From Mixophyes australis (lineage: Eukaryota; Chordata; Amphibia; Anura; Limnodynastidae), in assembly GCA_036250195.1 (NCBI GenBank), contig JAVHZZ010000003.1, positions 59,747,289 through 59,811,288 of the forward strand: a stretch of 64,000 bases of DNA, read 5' to 3'. Position 1 is the stretch's first letter. Each line of letters begins with the position of its first letter. Shown here one piece after another: positions 1 through 11,452 of the stretch. The notes beneath the pieces were generated by a model, which saw only the letters and a list, made by a program, of their open reading frames with translations, made no database searches and was not told the origin of the DNA. Made by a program: the position numbers and the translations under genes.

Positions 1-567
1 AAATCACGCTTCTCTGTTTGGCAGTCAAATGGTTGAGTCTGGGTTTGGCGGATGTCAGTAGAACGTTACCTGCCTGACTGCATTATGCCAACTGTGAAGT
101 TTGGTGGAGGAGGGATAATGGCATGGGGCTGTCTTTCAGGGTTTGGGCTAGACCCCTTATCTCCAGTGAAGGGTAATCTTATTGCTTCAGCATACCAAGT
201 CATTTTGGACACTGCTATGCTTCCAACTTTGTGGCAACAGTTTGGGGAAGGCCCTTTTCTATTCCAGCATGATGGTGCCCCAGTGCACAAAGCAAGGACT
301 ACAAAGACATGGTTTGATGAGTTTAGTGTGGAAGAACTTGACTGGCCCGCACAGTGCCCTGATCTCAAATCCATTGAACACCTTTGGGATGAACTGGAAC
401 GGAGATTGAGTGCCAAGCCTTCTCGTCCAACATCAGTGCCTGACCTCATAAATGCTTGCGAATGAATGGGCACAAATACCCACAGAAACACGCCAAAATC
501 TTGTGGAAAGCCTTCTAAGAAGAGTAGAAGCTGTTATCGCTGCAAAAGGGGAACAACTCCATATTAA
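1..567 (+). pseudogene. Tc1-like transposase, C-terminal half, inactivated
   Basis: This is the catalytic half of a Tc1/mariner DDE transposase, the nuclear enzyme that cuts and pastes its own element at TA sites. The reading frame opens at base 1, just downstream of where the first catalytic Asp lies in this family, so that residue is outside the window. Visible motifs are the [10 protein letters not shown] block (about 106-135), FQHDGAPVH with the second catalytic Asp (about 262-290), WPAQCPDL, and SIEHLWDEL with the third acidic residue (usual family form NPIEHLWD). Three lesions are visible: an in-frame TGA at 34-36, a frameshift near 455 after which NEWAQIP continues in another frame, and a second slip near 550 before the family-typical stop at 565-567. 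It cannot encode an active enzyme. Family assignment is firm; the subfamily is not resolved. Confidence 0.93.
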
Positions 568-651
568 AGTATATGTATTTGAATACAATATCATTACAAT
601 CCCTGTTGTTGTAATGATCAAGTATCCAAATACTTTTGTCCATATAGTGTA
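568..651 (+). mobile_element. 3' end of the Tc1-like transposon (terminal inverted repeat)
   Basis: Downstream of the transposase stop the sequence runs into CCAAATACTTTTGTCCATAT, which matches the usual inward end of Tc1-like terminal inverted repeats in fish and frogs. The element ends at about 649 and is followed by TA (650-651), the expected target duplication. The 5' terminus is outside the window, so the element's length cannot be given. Confidence 0.8.
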
Positions 652-2596
652 TTTGGTATGGGGTGTAACCACTAAAATGAGTTTAATAGCAAAGGAAAAG
701 AAAAAAGAGTTTATTTAATGTTGTGCACATAAATTGCTCCATATTCCTGATATTATTTGATTGACATATCTTAGTACTTAAAAACAACTTTATTAATCTT
801 TGTTTAATACTTGCTTAGTTATTAAAAAACAGCAAAATAAATTAAATTTGTGTATACGTGAATATTTTAGTGCCAGAAGAACTAAAGTAAAAAGTGCATC
901 CAGTAATTTTAATCTCACATTTGATTTATTCACATATATACAAATTCACTTTATTTCTTTGTTTTTAATTACTAAGAAAGTTTTACAGATAGATCAATAA
1001 AGTTTTTTATAAGTACTAAGAGACATATGCTTGTAAATGGGTAATGTGTGTGACTAGCGTTACCACATTTCAACATCAATTGTCAAATGCCAGCGGGCAA
1101 GACTACCTGCTAAAAATACTATTGTTCCAGCTCAACTCCCATCTCTTGCTAAAACAATGATCAGATTCATGAGTGCCAGTTTACCAAAGGCAATACCTGA
1201 ATACCTTCAACCACAGAGCAGGGTGTGGAATGATTCACAGAGAAAAGAAAACTTGTTATTAGTTCAGATTATTAGAACAAAGTATCTGTACTTATAATAG
1301 AAGCCATCATTCTGTCTTCCAATATATTATTTAAAGCAGCTATCCCATGAAGAAAATAATGTTGTTGTTTTTTTTACATAAATCACTGTGACAGGCTATA
1401 AGATGAAGCTTGGCAGTTACCATTTATTCTTGGGTTTTTTCTTCAGACTACTAATAATGATTTATTACTCTGCAGAGTTTATACAGTGCCATGTGACTAC
1501 CATGACAACCACAGTCATATGGCACATGATGTAGTGAGCAAAGAGGCTTTGGAATGCCACTCCAAGCTTATTTCAATCAAAGCAGATATTGTTCTCCACA
1601 TATTAGAATGCATGTTAGCTCCCCCCGATTATTAGGTCCAGTCCCTACAGTAATAGAAATTTAATTAGCATTCATTAAGATTCATTTATAAAAGTACAAA
1701 ACCGCAGGCCCATACCGCAAATGACTTTTTCTGATGTCATGCATCTGTTTTTGCACAATCCACATGGAGATTGCACATCTGTGGAAGTGAGACATCTTGC
1801 ATGTTCTGATGGAAGTGGCTTGGCAGGTATGAGGTATTGATACATTCTGATTAGGTGCCTCATTTTACACCCACATGAGAAAACTAGACTATATACAGAA
1901 AGGAATATTAAAACAAGATTCAACGCGTGGAGAGAGCATTTATATGGACATTCTTGGTTTGCAGATAACCACTGAGCATTTTTCATCATGCAAAAGAAGT
2001 TATTTTTTTAGATATCATGGGAGGTGGTGGAAAACAGTTCTTTGTCACATTTCATTGCAGAAAACTTTATTGCACACGTATAAACAAAAGAAAACAGGAA
2101 ATGGTACGAACCAAGTATTGCAGATACTGAACAAGGATTTCTGAGTGAAGTTGAAAACTGGTAGCAATAAGGAATACAGCAGATGTAGGTGGAATGGTTG
2201 AATGGAGAGAAATCCGGTGCAGAGATGTCAGCAGCTGCATGTAAAAGTCCCAGAGCACAGGAGAAGCAGGCGAACACAACAATAAGGACCAGCAACAAAA
2301 CAATAATGACCAGCACAGGTAACTGGGAGAGGCAGATATAAATACAGAGCCACCAGGTGCAGGTGATTCATTAGTGCAACAGGCTAACCCCTAGTAGAAA
2401 GAGGAAGCAAGGCACAATAGCAACACCTCTGGTGAATTAGAGGTACTGCTGGATAATACATTCAATGTAAAGTCCAATATTGTCCTGGAGGCAAGAGCTG
2501 CCAATACAAAGCAGCATGCAGATGCAGTAAAGTTGAAGGCAGATCCTGACACTACCCCCCCCCCCCTCCCTTTAGGGTGGATTCCAGATGCCCGTA
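652..2596. other. Unassigned AT-rich spacer
   Basis: I see no gene, RNA gene or recognisable transposon here. Reading frames are short, show no family motif and have no codon structure. A short C run lies at about 2558-2570. Confidence 0.5.
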
Positions 2597-3062
2597 TTAC
2601 CAAAAGTGGATAAAATAGTCAGAATAATAGTCCACTATGGGGGGTCTAGCAGAGTAGTCCTTGTTCAAGGGCGGGAAGGAGAGAGAAATCATACCAAAGG
2701 AGAGTTGAGGCACAGCTGACCCTCCTCTCTTATTTTTCCTTTTCTTTTTCCAGGATCTCCTCGGAATAGGAGCCTGAACCAACTGAGTGGAGCACAAAAG
2801 TAGTTCTTGGACTGGGGTGATAGATGATACTGCCGGATGCACAGACGACCCGCAAGATGACACTATGAGAGATGGTCTAAATTTGCCGATAACTGCCTCA
2901 ACAAAGAGTTGCATATTAGACAGGATGAGATGGTTAGTCTCGATGAAGGGGTTTGCCCATTCCAAAGATTCTCTAAAATTTGCTAACAAGAACAGTATCT
3001 GCCTATTTGGGTCATTGATGAGGCTAGGTACAGAGGAAAATATGAGGCACAAAACTTTAGAA
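2597..3062 (-). pseudogene. Degenerate Ty3/gypsy Gag-like fragment
   Basis: Read on the minus strand, about 2,850-3,050 encodes a stretch with FLLANF, then LEWANPF, then a following LFVEAVIGKF. This fits the capsid-region pattern of vertebrate Ty3/gypsy (sushi-type) Gag, which has a leucine-rich helix, an A-x-x-WA block followed by two acidic residues, then an F-x-x-x-F helix. Gag forms the particle that packages element RNA. A basic KKKRKNKRGG tract follows at about 2,720-2,750. The frame shifts near 3,050 and no initiator or protease is attached, so this is a relic. The match is by eye and moderate; an unrelated host-derived domain cannot be excluded. Confidence 0.45.
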
Positions 3063-3239
3063 GGGCACTAAGTTGAGAAAGGTTCCCCTCAAAGATAATT
3101 GACGGTTCGGCCTGGACACCCTCGGCAGGAGACAACTTAGACAGGGCGCCCTCTGCAGGAGACGGCCTGAACAGGACGCCCTCAACAGGAGGCCCAGAAT
3201 TGGAGGAAGGCCCAGACTGGGTACACTTGGACCAGACAG

Positions 3240-3500
3240 CACTGGGAGAAGCCTCGGACTGGACAGCATTGGGAGAAGCCTTGGACTGAACAGCACCAAG
3301 TGGTAACTCGGGGTGAACCGCCTTAAGTGGTGACTCTGGTAGAACCGTAAATAGTGGCAACTCGGGCTGTACCGTAATAAGTGGCAACTCAGGCTGAACT
3401 GCTTGGAGTGGCAAGTCGGGCTGATCCGCATGGAGTGGCAACTTGGGCTGAATCACATGGAGTGGCAACTCGGACTGCATGGATTGGCCATTTGGGCTGA
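3240..3500. repeat. 27-bp minisatellite A, about 9 diverged units
   Basis: Units of about 27 bp, recognisable by TGGCAACTCGGGCTGA and variants, follow each other with moderate divergence. Translated on the minus strand they give a 9-residue repeat of the type LPLxAVQPE. The period is a multiple of three and this strand stays open across the block, so it may once have been a repeat inside the neighbouring Gag-like protein. Confidence 0.75.
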
Positions 3501-3574
3501 ACTGTATTAAGTGGCAGTGACTCTGGAGCATTCTGTCGGGACTGCACCCTTTCTGGAGCAAGCAAAATCACTAG

Positions 3575-3792
3575 AGCGGAGACAGAGATTGGCACCTCGG
3601 AACTGAAGACAGAGACTGACACCTCAGAGCTGCAGGCAGAGGCTGGCACCTCAGAGCTGGAGGCAGAGGCTGGTACCTCAGAACAGAAGGCAGAGGCTGG
3701 CACCTCAGAACAGGAAGCAGAGGCTGACACCTCAGGACAGGTGACTGGAGCTGGTGCCTCGGGGAAAGTGGCTGGAACTGGCACCTCCAAGA
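3575..3792. repeat. 27-bp minisatellite B, about 8 units
   Basis: A second 27-bp tandem repeat with a different consensus (core GAGGCTGGCACCTCAGA). On the minus strand it reads as a 9-residue repeat SEVPASASS. It lies directly upstream, in minus-strand sense, of minisatellite A and the Gag-like relic, suggesting that all three belonged to one element. Confidence 0.78.
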
Positions 3793-6343
3793 TTTGCCAT
3801 TTTAAATTTAACTGTCTAACTCACCGAATATCGGCAATTTGCAAAAAGCCACATGATTCTTCCTCATAAATTGTTGACCAACTGCATCATATGTGAAAAG
3901 ACACAAATTAAACATTTTTAGTGCAATATGTCATAAAATGAAAATGAGTTGTAACATTCCAAACACCAATACTGTTAGTGAAATATAATAAATATGTGTA
4001 TTATTTTAATATATATGATGATGTCTTGTGATATGCCCGTACCGAACCAATTCTTGAATAATAGCGAAACCAATATCTCTCATAAAATTCTCCAAATTGT
4101 AGTTGAATCACATCAATCAGAAGACCTGCACTATATTAACACACCAGTGCCCTTTTCAACTGGATTCCTACCTGAATGATTTGGATCATGAGCCCTCAAA
4201 GGTTTCTTTTATCTTTAGATATCCACTTCCAGAGATGTACTCCGCATGGATACCCAAAAAGATGAGAAAACAGGAGGGGACTAGCGTAATATTGCCACTG
4301 TTAGGGTACACTCCGATCCCTAAACCACGGAAACTATTAACTCTAGTTACATATTTCAGCATCTCTAGCTATATTTTTGCTAAAAAGCCAGTGGTTCTAT
4401 AAGCAGGCATGTCTAGAGATAGTAGGGATTAATAAGGATTGCTTTGAATATCTCTACCCAGAATTCTTAGTTGAGATTTAGGCCTTTACTCTTGTTCTGT
4501 GGATTAATACTTACTGTGCAAATGTGAATGTGAATGTTTCAGTGTTCTCCCAAGCACCTATTTCTCTGGTGCTCTACCCGGCTGTTTTTACTTACTACCC
4601 GGATCTTAGTGCCCAACAGAGTCCTATTATAATAGAAGAAAGCCATTGTTTCTCAGACTCTCATCACATTATTTATTATTTATAGTGAAACCGTCAAGGT
4701 TTTCCTCTAGCCCATCTCACTATAACCCTAATCTAAAGTCTGAATTTGGATCTGAAGGGAATAGAGAAAAATGCATGTTAGTATGCTATTATCTTGAATA
4801 GAATCTAACCCTATAGCATAGTATCAATATTAATAGTAAAAGTAATTGACAAGTACAATTGGACAGCTCTACAGCCATGAGTCAGTGAAGTATGTAGGCA
4901 CATTCCTAAGCTGGAACCGTGCACTTGTCTGCATCCAATCTCATATGGAGTTAATGAGTTGCACTGGAGGAAACATCAAATCAGATTTATGAATGTCCTT
5001 CAGCGGCTGGATTTTAAAAGTTTAAAATGAATTTCTGGGGCCTCACAGTTCCCAAGCCTATAGCTCTCTATAGATGGACCAAAGAGCAAGTGGATGCTTT
5101 GTAGTTTCTTTGCATGGTATTTATATGGAAAACTACAGATAATGTGCCCAGAAAATATTATTTTCACAAAATAGTATGTCTTGGCTCTCAAAGTAGTTGC
5201 AATATCTGCCATTTCTGAATAAGTAGGTGATGACAAGCACCTATCTGCGCAGCCTGTCCAGCAGTTACTATAGGGTGTAAGGACAGACATAATGGAATAT
5301 TAAGTTTAAAAGACATGTATGGAATTTGAAGAATGGATGGGTTTTTGGGGGAATGTTCGTTGTGACCTGCGAATATTGTCCAGGATATGTCAGGGATGTA
5401 AAAAATCAAAGATTATCAATGGTCTGAATTATGGTTTTCTAACTTTTTCTCTAATGGAGTATTCTCTGGGTCCTGTGTTACCCACACACGATAAAATTAT
5501 ATTTATCATAGTGAAAAGAATGAAATATCACATTCAAGGTTCAATTAGTCAATTATTCTAATCATTACTGTAGTTAGAGATGCTTGAACCAGTTCAATCA
5601 ATTGGTTACAGATATTCAAAAGTTTGACGGACTTTCTTGAATTTTAGACCTTGGCAAAACCATGATGCATTGCAGGGGGAGGCAAATTTAAAATGTGATG
5701 GCAGATTTAAAATTGTAGTAAGTAATATTCCAGATCAACTTCAAATTTCAATGTATAAATAAAGCTGTCAAGTACTTGTGTGCTACATGAAAAAACAGCC
5801 AGCATTTATCTTATGTGCAAAATAATAAACTAATTTGCAACCCTTGCATTGTAACATGGTTTTGTCCAGGAAAAAACCTACTCATTTTTACTAGACCTTA
5901 CTTTCCTTAATGAATCAGGCCCAGTATGTTCGATATCAAAATATGCTAAAAAAAAACACTTTTTTATTCATTAAAAATATTAAATAAAGTGTTTAAAAAA
6001 AGAAACACTATTTTTTAATGCATACCTCAAGCATGAACTGCAAATGGCAAATGTGAGTCACAAATTTAAAACCACATGCAAGCTCTCCAAGGATATGTCT
6101 AGTTGAGACACAAACTGCTTTCACGATGGCATGGATGTCCAGATACCTTGAGCAAAATGTGTTCATGGATGGCCAACACCTGCTGGAGGTGGTCCTTGGG
6201 ACCAGTTAATCCTCTTTATATCTGCTGTGTGTCTTTGAGAAAAAAAACCTTTTTATGACTCTCCACATAGATTCTTGGAGAAGTTGTTCCCAGTGAGCAG
6301 ATGTTTGGCTTCTAAGTCTGTTAAAGATATAATTTGCAAAGTA
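3793..6343. other. Unassigned AT-rich spacer
   Basis: No gene or complete element is recognised. AATGAATCAGGCCCAG at about 5,910-5,925 resembles the end of a common frog MITE and recurs in similar form near 60,117, but I find no partner end here. Confidence 0.45.
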
Positions 6344-6550
6344 TAAAAATCCCTTTTAAAACATCTATACAATGCCACTAAGGCTGTTATCCCAATTCAA
6401 TGGAGATCCTCCTCTCCTCCAACTATATCCAACTGGTTCTCCAAAATCTGATTCCTATGAGACAATCCGTTACATTTAGTTTAGATGACTAGACTTCAAA
6501 AGCTCTGCATTCTATTCATTCTCTTCCTGACTTCCCAGGTAAGATGCCCA
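6344..6550 (+). pseudogene. L1-like ORF2 C-terminal scrap
   Basis: One plus-strand frame starting near 6,348 reads HLYNATKAVIPIQW, then SSSPPTISNWFSKI, before hitting stops. This matches the end region of L1-clade ORF2 proteins (a hydrophobic helix with A-K-x-x-I-x-x-x-W, then P-P-T-x-x-x-W), which lies after the reverse transcriptase. At least three in-frame stops occur between 6,450 and 6,490. It is a short dead fragment. The call rests on motif spacing only. Confidence 0.5.
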
Positions 6551-6651
6551 AATGATGCCAGTCAGCACTATATGGGACTTGGTCCCCTTCCCTACTCTAC
6601 TTGCCTCCCACCCACCCTCTGTCTCCCCATCAGTGCCTGTGCCCCCCTCCC

Positions 6652-6677
6652 GTGTGTGTGTGTGTGTGTGTGTGTGT
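6652..6677. repeat. (GT)n microsatellite
   Basis: About 13 uninterrupted GT dinucleotides. They give rise to an apparent Cys-Val-rich frame that is not a gene. Confidence 0.97.
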
Positions 6678-7388
6678 ATCTATCCACTCTTTGTGTGTGT
6701 CTATTCTTCTGTGTGTTTTCTCTAATTTTGCATATTCCCTTCTGTCTTCTCATGTGTGACACCCCCTTCCTTTGTGTGTCTGTCTCCACATTGTGGGTGT
6801 TTGTCTTTGGGATAATGCGAAAACCCTGTTGGTGGTAAGATCCACTGGCTTTTTCCAGCAAAGGCTTCTCTGTGCGACTTTAACAGGTATTGTGGCACTA
6901 CTTATTCTGTAATCGCCATCTCAGGATGTCTATGGTGGTACTGTACTGTGTGTGAATTACAGATCTTGTTGCTAACTACACTGCAATGATCCCATCACCA
7001 TCTCTCTCTTGCACCAATCCCATTGCTAGCCATGAAATGAGCTGGTGTTCAGTGCAGCACCCCAAGTGGTTAAGACACTGATGTAAATGCTAGAGGTCTT
7101 ACTATAACACCCAAGAAGGGTCAGGTTGAGGGTCAGGCCTAGTGGGTAAGGTCGCAGTGCTGGAGCGGGGAGAGAGTAACAGAGATAGGAAGCATTGGTG
7201 CAGAGATGGCACGTATAAAATGGAAAACACATGGCTGATTTACTAATTGTGCTGTATGTGTGAGCATGTGTATCAGTGTATTACTGTAGTGTGTGTATGT
7301 GTGTTTGTGCATTACTGCAGTCTGTCTGTGTATTACTACACTGCGTGTGTCTGTATATGTATGCGGTTGGATCTTTGGAATACTGCCC

Positions 7389-7390
<2 letters not shown>

Positions 7391-7437
<47 letters not shown>
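7391..7437. repeat. (GT)n microsatellite
   Basis: About 23 uninterrupted TG dinucleotides, embedded in a wider TG-rich stretch (7,245-7,440) with interrupted GTGT runs. Confidence 0.97.
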
Positions 7438-7439
<2 letters not shown>

Positions 7440-7587
7440 CAGTATATCATTGTATCATGTCAGTGCATGTAACCAGCAATCTTCATACAAGACTCCAAAA
7501 ACATACTGGTAGGTTAATTGGCTGCTATCAAATTGACCCTAGTCTCTCTCTCTCTCCCTCTCTGTCTGTGTGTGCATATTAGGGAAT

Positions 7588-7695
7588 TTAGACTGTAAGC
7601 TCCAATGGGGCAGGGACTGATGTGAGTGAGTTCTCTGTACAGCGCTGCGGAATCAGTGGCGCTATATAAATAAATGGTGATGATGATGATGATAC
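7588..7695 (+). mobile_element. LINE (L2/CR1-type) 3' end
   Basis: The block contains TAGACTGTAAGCTCCAATGG, then GGCAGGGACT, CTGTACAGCGCTGCGGAAT and GGCGCTATATAAATAAATG, and ends in a (GAT)n tail. The same modules in the same order occur at the 3' ends of the LINE copies at 13.5-15.2 kb. It is a 5'-truncated retroposon with no coding part. Confidence 0.8.
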
Positions 7696-8928
7696 AATGA
7701 GCATCCACAGTGGGATCTACTGTGAAGATCACTATAACCCTCCTCCACCAGACATTACAGCAGTTATATGGAGCCAACCTCCCTCCCATTGTCACATATA
7801 CCTACTGTGTTGTTCATATGTGGGGGCAGAAGTTACATGGAGAGAGTGCCAGGTATATGTGACAAGAGGAGGGTGGGGAATCAATGCTACAAGGGGAGAG
7901 TTTGCAGCACATACAGCCCAGGGTCCCAGATCCTCTAAACCTCCCATCGGTCAGTGTAAGGAGTTGTGTCATTCTTTGCATAGGCTCGTATCTGCAGTGT
8001 CCTGCTATATATTAGCTATACAGTATTAAGCTAGATATGTCATAAACATAACAAGGGAACAATTAGAGCAGGATCCTTTCCATGCAGTTGTTATACAGAA
8101 AGGTGGTGGGGGTCGAGTCTATGGACCACATTGGTGATCTGGGAGAAGAAAGGAAAAGGGGAAAGCCACAAAAAGTGGCCTAGAAGGGAAATAAAATGTA
8201 AATCTAGGCTTGGCACACTCAGTAGGAAATATAACAATTTGCAAAGTGGTGACTAGCACAAATATCCATTAACTTAGAGCAAACAATTAACATTAATGGT
8301 TGTAGTGCAAACTAAACCAAATGAAACGTCTGATTGCAATGTCTTATGTGTCATAGTTTTAGGCATGGAAATCACTCTGGGATTAGAAAAGAAAATGAAG
8401 CTTGTCTCTACGGTGTGGTGGCATGTCAGTCATGTGTGATACAAGCCTGCATCTGCTGATACTTCCCACTGTGCTGGCGGATCTTAGCTTCAGTGATTGA
8501 CAGCTAACACTGAGACCAGCACTCCCGGCGTTCTTATCTGAAATGTGGATGTATTTCCTGACACCATAACAAAAGTAACCTAGACAAAGCAGTAGAGGAA
8601 AGATTGCAATGTGACTTGTCCATACTAAACCAGAAATATGTTCCATTACACATTTCAGCTTAGAAAATCTAACTCCAGAAGAATTGGTGCAATATTCTGC
8701 AAAATAATATTATTGTTTCACTAATTATGAACCTTTTTAGACAATATAAGATTAGACTAACATTAAGTTAGCATTTTGTTGTTCACAGGCTATGCTGCTT
8801 GGAGCTATTTGTTATTTATCCATTTTTAGACCCCCATCCATCTTTAGATAGTACCTATCCAGAACGGTCACTGTTACTTGGTTGTAGTCGCTGGTCCATG
8901 GTTCATTGGTTTCACAGCATGAAGACTA
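7696..8928. other. Unassigned spacer
   Basis: No gene or transposon recognised. Frames over 100 codons here lack any domain signal. Confidence 0.45.
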
Positions 8929-9081
8929 GGGAGTAAATGTATTAATCTCCGGATTCTTGAACTCCCGCGAGTTCGGCGTCTTCAGCGCTTAAATTTAAAG
9001 CGGCGCTGCCTTGTAAAGGGAAACTTTCCAGACGCCGAACTCGCGAGAGTTCAAGAATCCGGAGATTAATACATTTACCCA
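8929..9081. mobile_element. Foldback MITE, about 153 bp
   Basis: The two halves are inverted copies. The left arm begins GGGAGTAAATGTATTAATCT and runs through CCGGATTCTTGAACTC and GAGTTCGGCGTC. The right arm is the near-exact reverse complement and ends in ATTAATACATTTACCCA. Arms are about 60 bp with a short GC-rich centre. TA lies on both sides, compatible with Tc1/mariner-type target duplication. No coding capacity. Confidence 0.85.
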
Positions 9082-9355
9082 TAGGGCCCTTTAAATTGCA
9101 AACAAACTAAACCCTGGTGTATAGTCAATCTGATCCTTGATTTGATGGTTATGGCTCCTGTCCAATTACATGGAGCATTCACTACACAGCTATTTTCCTG
9201 GCAAATTTAAACCTCCCAACCAGCCTCCTCTGCAGCAACCCAAGCTGAATAACCACAAACTGGCGATTAGACACAGGTATGAGCAGGGTATCCAGAGGTG
9301 CGAGACTCTACTGAATGTGGAACACCAGTTACAGAAAGGGAAAGTAGACAACCCT

Positions 9356-9358
9356 TTT

Positions 9359-9389
<31 letters not shown>

Positions 9390-9399
9390 TTATTAATTT
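9356..9399. repeat. (TTA)n microsatellite at a LINE 3' tail
   Basis: TTA triplets with a few interruptions abut the 3' end of the minus-strand LINE, consistent with the simple-repeat tail of L2/CR1-type elements. Confidence 0.9.
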
Positions 9400-9842
9400 T
9401 TATTTATAAGGCGCCACAAGGTGTCCGTAGCGCCGTACAGGGACAAACGAATTACAATACAATGGGAGTCAGCACAGTATAGTAAGCAGTAAGCACAGTA
9501 ACTCAGTAAGCTCAATGCACAGCTAGAGAGGGCGGGGAAGGGGGAGGGAAGATCTGCAAACGACGGGGCCCAAGAAGGAGGGCGCGGAAGACAGGGAGAC
9601 CCCCAGAGGGGGGAGGAGGGAGCGAGAGGGGACGGGGGGTGGAGGACCCTCGAGGAGGAGGGCTAAGTAGCTGGAGAGCAGAGTTAGAAGTGGTGGAAAC
9701 AGGAGGAGAGATGGCCCTGCTCCGAGGAGCATACAATCGAAGGGGAGGGGTGGACAGACAGAGAAACGAAGGGGAGAGAGGGAGAGTAGGCAGACGGAGG
9801 CAGAAGATAAGGTAGGAAGTTAAGTGGGAGACTGAAAGGCTT

Positions 9843-10247
9843 TAAGAAAAAGGTGGGTTTTTAGGGCCCGTTTGAAACCGGACAGATTAGGGGAAGTCCT
9901 GATGGAGGGAGGGAGCTTGTTCCAGTGGAGGGGGGCAACGCGGGCAAAGTCTTGGATACGCGCGTGGGAGGAGGTTATAAGGAGGGAGGCAGAATTGAGA
10001 GGGCGGGATGGAGCATGAATAGAGAGGAGGGTGGAGATGTAGGGTGCAGTGAAGTTGGCGAGGGCCTTGTAGTTGAGTGTGAGGAGCTTAAAGAGGATTC
10101 TGAAGGGGAATGGGAGCCAGTGAAGGGCTAGGTAGAAGGGGGAGACAGAAGAGGAGCGTTGAGAAAGGTAAATAAGCCTAGCGGCAGCATTAAGCACAGG
10201 TCGAAGGGGAGCGAGATGAAAGTGTGGGAGGCCATTGAGGAGCAAAG
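9843..10247 (-). pseudogene. LINE ORF2 C-terminal domain fragment
   Basis: The minus-strand frame shows LNAAARLIYLS, ALHWLPFPFRILFKLL, then RIQDFARVAPLHWNKLP and GFKRALKTHLF. These are the characteristic motifs that follow the reverse transcriptase in L2/CR1/Rex1 elements (N-A-A-A-R-L, L-H-W-L-P, W-N-x-L-P, F-K-x-x-L-K-T-H-L-F). The frame is uninterrupted to a stop near 9,820, implying a fairly young copy. It is joined out of frame to the endonuclease fragment, so no fusion protein is expected unless translation restarts. Confidence 0.85.
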
Positions 10248-10625
10248 TTGTCAAGGAAGAGGAAGGTGGGGCCAGGGGGGTGGTAGATGACAGTGACGCG
10301 GAGGTGGATGGGGTAGAAGAGGCGGATGGAGTGGGCTTCAAAGGAGGAGAAGGAGAGGGAGGGTTCAGGGGGAATGACACGAAAAGTACAGGTGGAGGAG
10401 AGGAGGAGGCCCACTCCACCGCCTGGGCAGGCACCAGGACTGGCAGAGTGGGTGAAGGAGAGGCCACCATAGGAGAGGGCAGCAGGGGAAGTAGTGTCAG
10501 AATCGGAGAGCCTGGTTTCAGTAACGGCAAGAAGGTTAAAGGAGTTGGATCGAAAGAGGTCGTGGATAGCAGTCAGCTTGTTGCGGACGGATCTGGCATT
10601 CCAGAGGGCACAGGAGAAAGGAGGA
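10248..10625 (-). pseudogene. LINE endonuclease N-terminal fragment
   Basis: The minus strand reads LWNARSVRNKLTAIHDL, then LLAVTETRLSD, then GGGVGLLLS and VIYHPPGP, ending at FLDNF. This is the order of motifs at the start of the apurinic endonuclease domain of L2/CR1 LINEs (Asn-Ala-Arg start, T-E-T metal-binding Glu, G-G-G-V-G turn, Y-R-P-P). In the intact enzyme this domain nicks target DNA to prime reverse transcription. The frame is open through the fragment but stops being endonuclease after FLDNF, where the sequence jumps to the reverse-transcriptase C-terminus in another frame. The catalytic His and Asp residues further on are absent. Confidence 0.82.
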
Positions 10626-11230
10626 GAGGAGAGGGGGGAGAGATAGGGATGAGGTTAGCAAGATGAGCAGCGCGTGGGGGAGGGCGGGGAGGAATGGAAG
10701 AGGTAGAGCGGGGGGAGAGTATGGGTATGGAGTGAAAGCGGGGAGGCATAGTAGGGAGACAGAGTAACAGAACAGTGAGATAGTGGGGACAGTGAAAAAC
10801 AGGTAAGAACAATGGCAGGAAGACAATAACAAGGTGGAAGACAATAACGCAAGGTGGAAGACAATAACGAATTAGGGCGTGGAGGGCATGGAACTACAGT
10901 ACAGTGAGATAATAAGGACAATGAAAACAGGTAAGAATGATAGCAGAACAGTAAGATAATCAGGACAGCGGATAACAGGTAAGAATAAGCAGGGAGACAA
11001 TAGCAAGATGGAGGACAATAACCAGTTAGGGCGTGGAAGGCAAGAAACAACAGAAGGAGAGGTAATAAGGACAATGGAAATAGGCAAGAATAATAACAGG
11101 TAAAAGTAGTTGCTGGTAAATATAAAGTCAGGAAAAACAAGATAAAGGCATATAAATAGTAGAATAATAACAGGCAAAAAGTAGTTACTTGTAAATGTAC
11201 AATCAGGAAAAAAAAAATAATGGCATATAA
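10626..11230 (-). other. Leader of the deleted LINE with internal repeats
   Basis: Between about 10,760 and 11,210 the modules GGACAATGAAAACAGGTAAG, AGGTGGAAGACAATAACG and TTAGGGCGTGGA recur in shuffled order with spacings of about 20-190 bp. I read it as the 5' UTR of the LINE, which in many LINEs has repeated promoter units; the assignment is by position only. Confidence 0.5.
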
Positions 11231-11246
11231 AATAATGTTTTATATG

Positions 11247-11452
11247 CAGTTGATGCAGTTAAGCCAGGGATTCAGCAGGTGAAGGGTTAACTGACAAGCC
11301 GGGTCGGTACACAGTAGATCAGTTGATGCAGATAAGCCAGGGATTCAGCAAGAGAAGGGTTAACTGACAAGCCGGGTCGGTACACAGTAGATCAGTTGAT
11401 TTCAGATAAGCCAGGGATTCAGCAGGAGAAGGGTTAACTGACAAGGGTTAAC
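11247..11452. repeat. 73-74-bp tandem repeat, about 2.8 copies
   Basis: The module AAGCCAGGGATTCAGCA starts at 11,261, 11,334 and 11,408, and AAGGGTTAACTGACAAG follows each. The first two copies also share GCCGGGTCGGTACACAGTAG; the third is cut short. Copies are over 90% alike, so the amplification is recent. Confidence 0.92.

Larger units (their letters stand above)
9376..11230 (-). mobile_element. Internally deleted L2/CR1-type LINE
   Basis: On the minus strand, in order: a repetitive purine/pyrimidine-skewed leader (about 11,230-10,630), the start of an endonuclease domain, a junction at about 10,247, the C-terminal part of the reverse-transcriptase protein, a 3' UTR with the module TGTATGCTCC, and a (TAA)n-type tail. 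Most of the endonuclease and all of the catalytic reverse transcriptase are missing at the junction. The 3' 360 bp recur almost unchanged at 55,267-55,624 and, diverged, at 22,096-22,400, so this is a mobile family with several copies here. The copy cannot move itself. Confidence 0.8.

Noticed and set aside
2597..3792. Coincidence that several tandem periods (27, 27, 36, 45) are multiples of nine
   Set aside because: Other periods in the window (26, 39, 59, 68, 73, 74, 77, 80) do not follow this, so no rule is supported.
7247..7582. Cys-Val-rich small proteins around 6.6 and 7.3 kb
   Set aside because: They are translations of GT microsatellites.
9523..11177. Pro/Ser/Leu-rich frames on the minus strand outside the LINE motifs
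   Set aside because: They arise from the purine/pyrimidine bias of the LINE leader and 3' UTR in other frames and have no LINE motifs.
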